11,893 nucleotides of DNA from Nephromyces sp. MM_2019 (Eukaryota; Apicomplexa; Aconoidasida; Nephromycida). A program made the position numbers and the translations under genes. Shown here one piece after another: positions 8,001-11,893 of the stretch. The DNA lies in contig JADHZB010002083.1 of assembly GCA_015657535.1 (NCBI GenBank), positions 4,419 through 16,311 of the forward strand, written 5' to 3'. The notes below the pieces were generated by a model that made no database searches, was not told where the DNA came from, and saw nothing but the letters and a program-made list of their open reading frames with translations. The stretch's first letter is position 1. Every line of letters begins with the position of its first letter.

Positions 8001-10911
8001 TTTCATCTTCTTGGATATTTTCGGTCGGTTTTAGTTTGCTTTTTCTTCTACTTCTCCTATTCATTGGCTGTTATTCACTGTTTGCAAAACATCCAACATT
8101 TTGGCAAAACTTAATTATTCTTCTCTGTTGTAGATTCCTACTTTTTTTCAAAATTTCGTGAGATTTGTCTTTTTTTGAAGAACTTCTTTTTGTATCTGCT
8201 TTCGCAGAAAACTACATCTTTTTGCTTTCTCTATTTTTCCTAGGCAAAAATGATAAGTCAGGCTCTTTGACTGGAAGAAGCTATCCACTAAGTAAAAAGT
8301 GGCATTCTTGTGAGTTCTTACGAACTTTTCCTCATCTTCGCTCAAGGACAAGTTTAATGAGTTCTATAGCACGCATTCGTTCAAAGCTTTTCCTGTTTCT
8401 TCATCAATTTTTGCAGGTAAATTACCCTGGAAATCTGAGAAAAAGATGATTATTCTTAAGAGTACAGCCTTTTGGAGAGCGTAGAGAGACAAAACTCAGT
8501 TCAGAATTTGGATTGTATGTTTATTGGTGTTTGTGATAAGCTAAAAAGTTGATTTCTGTGTGTGTTGGTGTCTGTGATGAGCTCAAAAGTGGTAATCACC
8601 ACCCGTAACAATAATATCCTTAAAATCTTCTTCTGAGGAGAATTTTATAAAATTTGTCTATTCGGTGTGAGTTTTGTGTGTGCTAATCTTCTCAATAAGC
8701 TCAATTGTGTATGTTGCTCTTTTCAGCATGCTCAAGAATTTCGTTGCGTGTGTGTTACCTTTTTCAATAAGCATAAAAGTTAGGTTGTGTGTATGACGCT
8801 AGTCATAAATTATGACGGTGTACGTACACCCCCGTAACGTGCTGAAATCTCTTGTTTTTTCAAAGGAAAGAGGTTTCCTATTGTGCAGTACACCTATAAT
8901 CACCACAATGGATGCAGAGGGAGCTGGAAAGCGTTTTCTGGTGTGTGTGGGTGGAGTTGCTTGATATGTGTGGGTATGGGTGAAGTTTTATGAGTTAGTG
9001 TGTGTGTGGATGAAGTTGCATGAATTTTTGTGTGTGTGGATGGAGTGATATAAGTGTGTGCATGGCTGGTTGTTTGCAGATCTCTGAAGAAGTTGAAGAA
9101 GGGGAGGCAGTGCGCAGTGAGTGTGATGCGGAAGCTTTAAGAAGTTGCTCTGAATCAACAAAGCCTTTCCGTAGTTACTTTAAGGTGCTGAGCTAGTATA
9201 TGTGTGTGGCCAGCAACATTTTTGCACAATTAATGTCTTGTGTGCGAGAACGAGAATTTTATGCTTTATTGTGACTCTGTGCTGTGGATGATGTATTGAA
9301 CGTTGTGTGTGTTTTCAAGCGTGTATGCAACACTCTGTATGTCTCCTTTCAAGCGTGTGTGCAGCCTCCTTTTTCTCACAGGAACTGGCTTATTTGACGG
9401 TTTCTGGGCAGCTTGCTTTAGAGAGCCAATGCTGTGGGCTAGGAGATGTATATACACTGGGTCCAACCTTCAGAGCAGAGAATTCTAATGTAAGCCCTCT
9501 TTTCGTGCATTTTAATCTTAGGTAATTTGCTTCAAAAAGACTCTATTAAGAGCTGTGTGTGTGTGTATTTCTTTGGTGATACAATGGCATGGATGATGCC
9601 TTCATTGTAGATGCTAACAATGAGCGCTACTTTAGGAAGCTTTTCGCGCATCTTATTGCCTCTACTAGAAGCGTCATTATCGTAGTACTTCTTTTGGGCA
9701 ATAATTTTCACTTCATCCTTATATAATGTATATGCAGACAAGACGTCATCTGGCAGAGTTTTGGATGCTTGAAGTCGAGCTGGCTTTCGCCAATCTTCCG
9801 GTATGTGGATGTGTGTGCGAGAGCATGCTACTGTGTGTGTTGGCGTTTTCATCTTCGGAGCATGTGGTGCATGGCAGATGATTTGCTAGAATGCTGTGTG
9901 CGAATGTGTAACACATTGGGTTGTCTACGGTGAAGTTGCAAGCATCTATTGAAGGGAATGCGATGCATCTTCTTCTTTCTTTATCCTAATTTGTTTGCTC
10001 CTTTTTTATAGAAAACTATGAGTTTCGTTGAAGATCTGTTAAAAGAGTGCATCAGTTGGAGTCTATTACATTGCAAAGAAGATCTCGAGATAATCAATAG
10101 TATAGCATCAACTTCCTCATCTTTATCGTCATCTTCTTCTTCACCACCGTCTTCTTCTCCTTCTCAAAATTCTCGTAAATTCCCTTCAGCTTCATATAAA
10201 AGCTTCGCTAAACATGAAAATCCGGTCGAAAGCTTAGAGAAACTGGTGAGGTTTTGAGTATTCATCAATGAAGTGTATGTACTCTGTGCAGATGCAAAAG
10301 GCGTATCTTTTATTGAGTGTTTTAACCGTTTAATTAACTTTTTCAGCGGTGTACATACAGCTGCCAAATGTGTGTATATGCGAAGAAATGAGTATTTAAA
10401 AAGTTTGAGCGTGTTTTCTTCACTTGCTAGAGATAGATTGGTTTGTATGGTCTTGATATTCTGCCTATGAGTGCGTGTCTGTGTGTGTAAGCATGAGTTT
10501 ATTGTGCTAATGATTGTGTATGTGTGTGCAAGTATATTTAAGCATCAATGGATCCTGCTAATGATTGTGATTATGTCTGCAAGTGTTTTTAAGTGTAATT
10601 TCGCGGAAATTGGAGCGTTTCTATGCTTGCATTATTATTGGTATATGCTCCAATACATAGCAATTTGTTTGTGTATGTGTGTTTGCAAGTATTGGTGCAT
10701 GTTTCTGTGTGTGTGCGTTTCTGTCTGCACCTCTCGGTGTGTGCGTTTCTGTCTGCACCTCTCGGTGTGTGCATTTTTCTGGAGGCTTCTTGGCATCTTC
10801 TCTCTAGAATTCTTTGTTTAATCCTCCATTTTACCTCCCCTTATGCAGGCATCTTCAAACTTTGTGAGGATACCCTATACTGAGGCAATTCGATTGTTGC
10901 AATCAAAAAAG
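4205..10911 (+). CDS. asnS: Asparaginyl-tRNA synthetase, bacterial type, with organelle-targeting leader; nine exons, C-terminus outside the window
   Basis: Class IIb synthetase that attaches asparagine to tRNA-Asn. Proposed exons: 4205-5075, 6534-7232, 8244-8416, 8866-8940, 9080-9184, 9382-9489, 9738-9800, 10012-10245 and 10849-10911, together 797 codons. All phases agree (1, 1, then 0 throughout). Order in the protein: leader (1-290); OB-fold anticodon-binding domain (about 308-386; [19 protein letters not shown]); acidic insert (about 387-523); entry to the catalytic domain ([14 protein letters not shown], 537-550; HLRSRT); motif 1 with its proline (STPIIT) followed by EGAG; TVSGQL; motif 2 ([10 protein letters not shown] + [12 protein letters not shown]); a Ser-rich insert; and VRIPYTEAI. 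Motif 3 (GxGxGxER) and the final part of the catalytic domain are missing because the window ends. AsnRS rather than AspRS is chosen from YPLxKKxHxxEFLR, TVSGQL and the HLAEFWM wording. Least certain are the exon 1 link and the exon 2 donor. Confidence 0.85.
4265..4353 (+). other. Signal-peptide-like core and FAP motif in the AsnRS leader
   Basis: Residues 21-36 form the hydrophobic core. KGFAPLFF (42-49) follows within a few residues and resembles the Phe-containing cleavage region (ASAFAP type) known from proteins entering secondary red plastids. Resemblance was judged by eye. Confidence 0.5.
5750..6030. other. C-rich segment in intron 1 with an inverted repeat
   Basis: Runs of four to seven C recur, for example ctacccccacccccc near 5873-5886. 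Eight-bp arms tacagcgc (5781-5788) and gcgctgta (5831-5838) form an inverted repeat around a C-rich loop. A small cccc...gggg hairpin can form at 5851-5867. A pyrimidine-rich open frame here is not credible as protein. Confidence 0.6.
6165..6440 (+). repeat. CTAAC / ACTAGCTCTCAC degenerate repeat field before the intron 1 acceptor
   Basis: Short motifs ctaac, actagc and actagctctcacac recur dozens of times with irregular spacing (for instance ctaactaactgact near 6231 and ctcacactagctagc near 6327). They stop about 95 bp before the acceptor at 6533. CTAAC matches the branch-point core consensus. Confidence 0.8.
6534..7232 (+). CDS. AsnRS exon 2: OB-fold anticodon-binding domain and acidic insert
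   Basis: The exon starts after ttcctcag with AT, completing the Asp codon begun in exon 1. [15 protein letters not shown] and [11 protein letters not shown] are strand motifs of the OB-fold; the domain closes with [20 protein letters not shown]. From about residue 387 the protein is Glu/Gly/Lys-rich, with repeated EEGG-type patterns and no family counterpart. The donor is uncertain. GTGTGCGT at 7233 is preferred because it has G at +5 and resembles the exon 4 donor. Phase 1 GT sites at 7281, 7296, 7317 and 7329 also keep the frame, and the ORF stops at 7336. Confidence 0.85.
7233..8243 (+). other. AsnRS intron 2 (about 1 kb; donor approximate)
   Basis: TG-rich tracts lie at 7434-7450 and 7574-7760, followed by a pyrimidine-rich, TG-poor part (7870-8240) with many tcttct blocks. 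It ends ctatttttcctag at 8243. The minus-strand open frame across 7543-7935 is mostly AC-repeat translation (Thr/His/Pro). No added exon is needed. Confidence 0.7.
8244..8416 (+). CDS. AsnRS exon 3: start of the catalytic domain
   Basis: It encodes [12 protein letters not shown], then [20 protein letters not shown] and [16 protein letters not shown], ending HQFLQ. This matches the family block YPL.KKRH..EFLRE.AHLRPRT...A..R.R. before motif 1. Acceptor tttttcctag (phase 1 in) and donor CAG|GTAAAT (phase 0 out) are good. The upstream part of the same open frame (8165-8243) is intron. Confidence 0.92.
8417..8865 (+). other. AsnRS intron 3
   Basis: It holds repeated phrases of the type aataagctcaaaagtt next to short TG runs (about 8535-8785), then two adjoining palindromes (8802-8830), and ends ttgttttttcaaag. 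Confidence 0.8.
8802..8830. repeat. Two back-to-back palindromes
   Basis: gtcataaattatgac (8802-8816) has 7-bp arms around one base. It is followed without a gap by the perfect 14-bp palindrome ggtgtacgtacacc (8817-8830). They sit 36 bp before exon 4. Confidence 0.85.
8866..8940 (+). CDS. AsnRS exon 4: motif 1
   Basis: The 25 codons read [20 protein letters not shown] followed by GKRFL. The family has xGFxxxxTPIITxxDxEGAGExFxV. The invariant motif 1 proline is present. Lys stands where many AsnRS have Glu after EGAG. Acceptor caaag is phase 0. The donor GTGTGTGTGG lies at the edge of a TG run, so the exact boundary is less sure. Confidence 0.88.
8941..9079 (+). other. AsnRS intron 4
   Basis: Nearly the whole 139 bp is TG-rich with repeated gtgtgtggatg(a/g)agtt units. 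It ends tgtttgcag. Confidence 0.85.
9080..9184 (+). CDS. AsnRS exon 5: variable linker between motif 1 and TVSGQL
   Basis: The 35 codons start [20 protein letters not shown] and end RSYFK. They bridge EGAGKRFL and [11 protein letters not shown]. Bacterial AsnRS has a variable loop here ending in DFFGKxxFLTVSGQL, so position and phase 0 at both ends fit. Sequence itself is not conserved. Boundaries are tttgcag and AAG|GTGCTGAG. Confidence 0.78.
9185..9381 (+). other. AsnRS intron 5
   Basis: It starts GTGCTGAG, contains a tttcaagcgtgt phrase repeated at about 9313 and 9347, and ends cctttttctcacag. Confidence 0.85.
9382..9489 (+). CDS. AsnRS exon 6: TVSGQL and first half of motif 2
   Basis: The 36 codons include [15 protein letters not shown] and [15 protein letters not shown]. 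The Arg of FRAE is the class II motif 2 arginine that contacts ATP. Boundaries are ctcacag and AAT|GTAAGCC. Match to the family is near the strongest in the gene. Confidence 0.95.
9490..9737 (+). other. AsnRS intron 6, splitting motif 2
   Basis: It runs from GTAAGCC to tatatgcag. A pure TG run lies at about 9555-9567. The part from 9570 to 9730 has no TG bias and is open on the minus strand together with antisense exon 7 (9532-9852). Confidence 0.85.
9738..9800 (+). CDS. AsnRS exon 7: second half of motif 2
   Basis: The 21 codons read [20 protein letters not shown] plus P. The family has T(S)[18 protein letters not shown], so the match is nearly complete. Boundaries are tatgcag and CCG|GTATGTGG, phase 0 at both ends. 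Confidence 0.95.
9801..10011 (+). other. AsnRS intron 7
   Basis: It starts GTATGTGG, is TG-rich in the first 110 bases and ends with a long pyrimidine tract, tttgctccttttttatag. Confidence 0.9.
10012..10245 (+). CDS. AsnRS exon 8: helix after motif 2 with Ser-rich insert
   Basis: The 78 codons start [20 protein letters not shown] and CKEDLEI, matching the family helix before the EDxxFF block. A serine/proline stretch of about 30 residues follows (10111-10170), then PVESLEKL, the counterpart of the family's xRLExxx. Boundaries are tttttatag and CTG|GTGAGG. Confidence 0.9.
10246..10848 (+). other. AsnRS intron 8
   Basis: TG-rich from about 10465 onward. It contains recurring tgctaatgattgtg phrases (10506, 10557) and the 28-bp tandem repeat at 10709-10780. 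It ends ctccccttatgcag. Confidence 0.85.
10709..10780. repeat. 28-bp tandem repeat in intron 8
   Basis: Units at 10709-10736 and 10737-10764 are identical (gtgtgtgcgtttctgtctgc plus acctctcg). A third, partial unit starts at 10765 and diverges after about 8 bases. Confidence 0.95.
10849..10911 (+). CDS. AsnRS exon 9: YTEAI segment
   Basis: The 21 codons read [20 protein letters not shown] plus K. The family has FARITYTEAIEIL at this place. Acceptor cttatgcag is good. The donor AAG|GTAGTT is acceptable; downstream translation loses family resemblance at once. Confidence 0.9.
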
Positions 10912-11893
10912 GTAGTTAAACGTGTTGCTCCATCACCATATCCTTCAATGTGCCAGACAAACATGTATTTAGAAGACTTTTTCCTCTTTTTACCCATTAG
11001 TGAGGTGTACAGACACTCCTTAAACTGCATTTTTTATGCGAATTTGCAAAGTTTGAAAGGAACAAAGTTACAAGAGAAGAATTTAATACACACAAAAAAA
11101 AGAATAAAGATACGCACACAAAGAGAATAGAGAAATCAGAGAAAAAGAACGCACACAGAAAGTGGGATAAGCAGGAAAAAAGAAGACGTTTTGGCAAGAT
11201 GAGGATTTTTTCCACAGGATGCTAATTTATGGTTCCAAAGAACAGCAAAGAGAGTAGGAACTGCATAACTTTAGTGGTAGAGAAGTTTAGTCGCACACAC
11301 ACACTTTTTTTCCAGGGAAAATTGCTGCACCTGCCACTATTAGGCCTCGCTAGAGTGTGTATGTGCGAAAAAAGTAGCATTTGAAGACTCTCCCTTGCTG
11401 TCAACTAGGTGTGTGCAAACTTACCGTTAATACCTGAAACTTTTGATACGTTGAAGTGGCTGTACACATGCATGATTGTAATTACTTACATACTCCAGCA
11501 TATCCAGACACACACGCCCGCACACATTGTGAAAAGCTAGCTTAGGTGCGAAGCTATGTCTGTGGGCCAAGAGTTGCGTAGTAACACGCAGGCTTGCTGA
11601 ATCGCGAGCGTAGAACTTTATTCGCACACTAATTCTTACGTATGTACACTGAAACACACACACACGCACATGCGAGCACGCCTGGGAAAAGTATCATATC
11701 ACATATAGGGGTAGATTCACATTCAAACAAGGCTTAAGCATGCATTTATACCGGGACGCGCAGACTCAAACCCACCTGCAAATGCACATATAAACGCATA
11801 CACACACACATTTTCACACCCATTTGCATAAAATCGTCCTGTAAATACAGCAAAAAACATCTATAGATACGTTGGCATAGCCTGCACACACTT
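10912..11893. other. Intron 9 of AsnRS or other non-coding sequence; AC-rich on the plus strand
   Basis: The remaining AsnRS blocks (WG.DL..EHER, NYPK..KAFYM, GGSQREER, GFGLGFER) were looked for and not found. From about 11088 the repeats are ACACAC on the plus strand, the opposite of the preceding introns. Splice-like signals exist on the minus strand (TAT|GTAAGTAATTAC at about 11487) but no exon could be recognised. Confidence 0.45.

Noticed and set aside
8165..8243. Upstream part of the open frame containing AsnRS exon 3.
   Set aside because: It is the pyrimidine tract of the intron and has no family match; the match begins after the acceptor at 8243.
8417..8449. Read-through of exon 3 past GTAAAT to the stop.
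   Set aside because: The family sequence resumes in exon 4 ([13 protein letters not shown]) in the right phase, so the frame after 8416 is intron.
10912..11130. Continuation of AsnRS exon 9 through GTAGTT (open to 11130 in one frame).
   Set aside because: The sequence after 10911 has no resemblance to the family block expected there (WG.DL..EHER) and turns Lys/Thr-rich from A and AC repeats.
11488..11560. Minus-strand frame reading HNVCGRVCLDMLEY before a good donor, reminiscent of the ubiquitin-conjugating enzyme HPNxxxxGxxCLDxL block.
   Set aside because: The HPN proline and spacing residues are missing, the match comes largely from TG-repeat codons (Val/Cys/Leu), and no neighbouring exon with the expected upstream block was found.

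Overview
The window is eukaryotic nuclear DNA: genes are split by many introns with GT..AG ends, reading frames join across those introns, and the non-coding DNA is full of TG/AC-rich simple repeats and degenerate tandem repeats. No bacterial operon, rRNA, tRNA, CRISPR array or intact transposon is visible. The best guess is an alveolate with a complex (secondary red) plastid, such as a chromerid or apicomplexan relative. This rests on a bacterial-type asparaginyl-tRNA synthetase (AsnRS) whose first exon reads as a signal peptide plus transit-like leader with a GFAPLFF stretch. The second gene belongs to the molybdenum cofactor pathway, which suggests an organism that still makes molybdopterin. 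The lineage is inference.

Layout. (1) 1-416, minus strand: the first exon of a MoaE/MOCS2B-type molybdopterin synthase large subunit. It runs off the left edge through an intron containing a 19-bp tandem repeat. (2) 417-4204: a long intergenic region between the divergent genes. It holds a CTTAAG-type repeat cluster, a roughly 86-bp minisatellite, a TG-rich tract, an AT-rich tract, three copies of an 8-bp repeat and a C-rich block with quadruplex potential. I recognise no gene there. (3) 4205-10911, plus strand: nine exons of an AsnRS gene, each intron phase consistent with the next. They cover a targeting leader, the OB-fold anticodon-binding domain with a long acidic insert, class II motif 1, motif 2 and part of the catalytic core with a Ser-rich insert. 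Motif 3 and the C-terminus are not in the window. (4) 10912-11893: the start of intron 9, or other sequence. The TG bias switches here to AC on the plus strand, and I can support no exon.

The two genes start divergently and share no pathway. One makes molybdopterin for molybdoenzymes. The other charges tRNA-Asn, probably in an organelle and perhaps also in the cytosol through an internal ATG at 6506. Introns carry TG runs on the sense strand, so the strand of TG enrichment tracks gene direction until about 11.09 kb.
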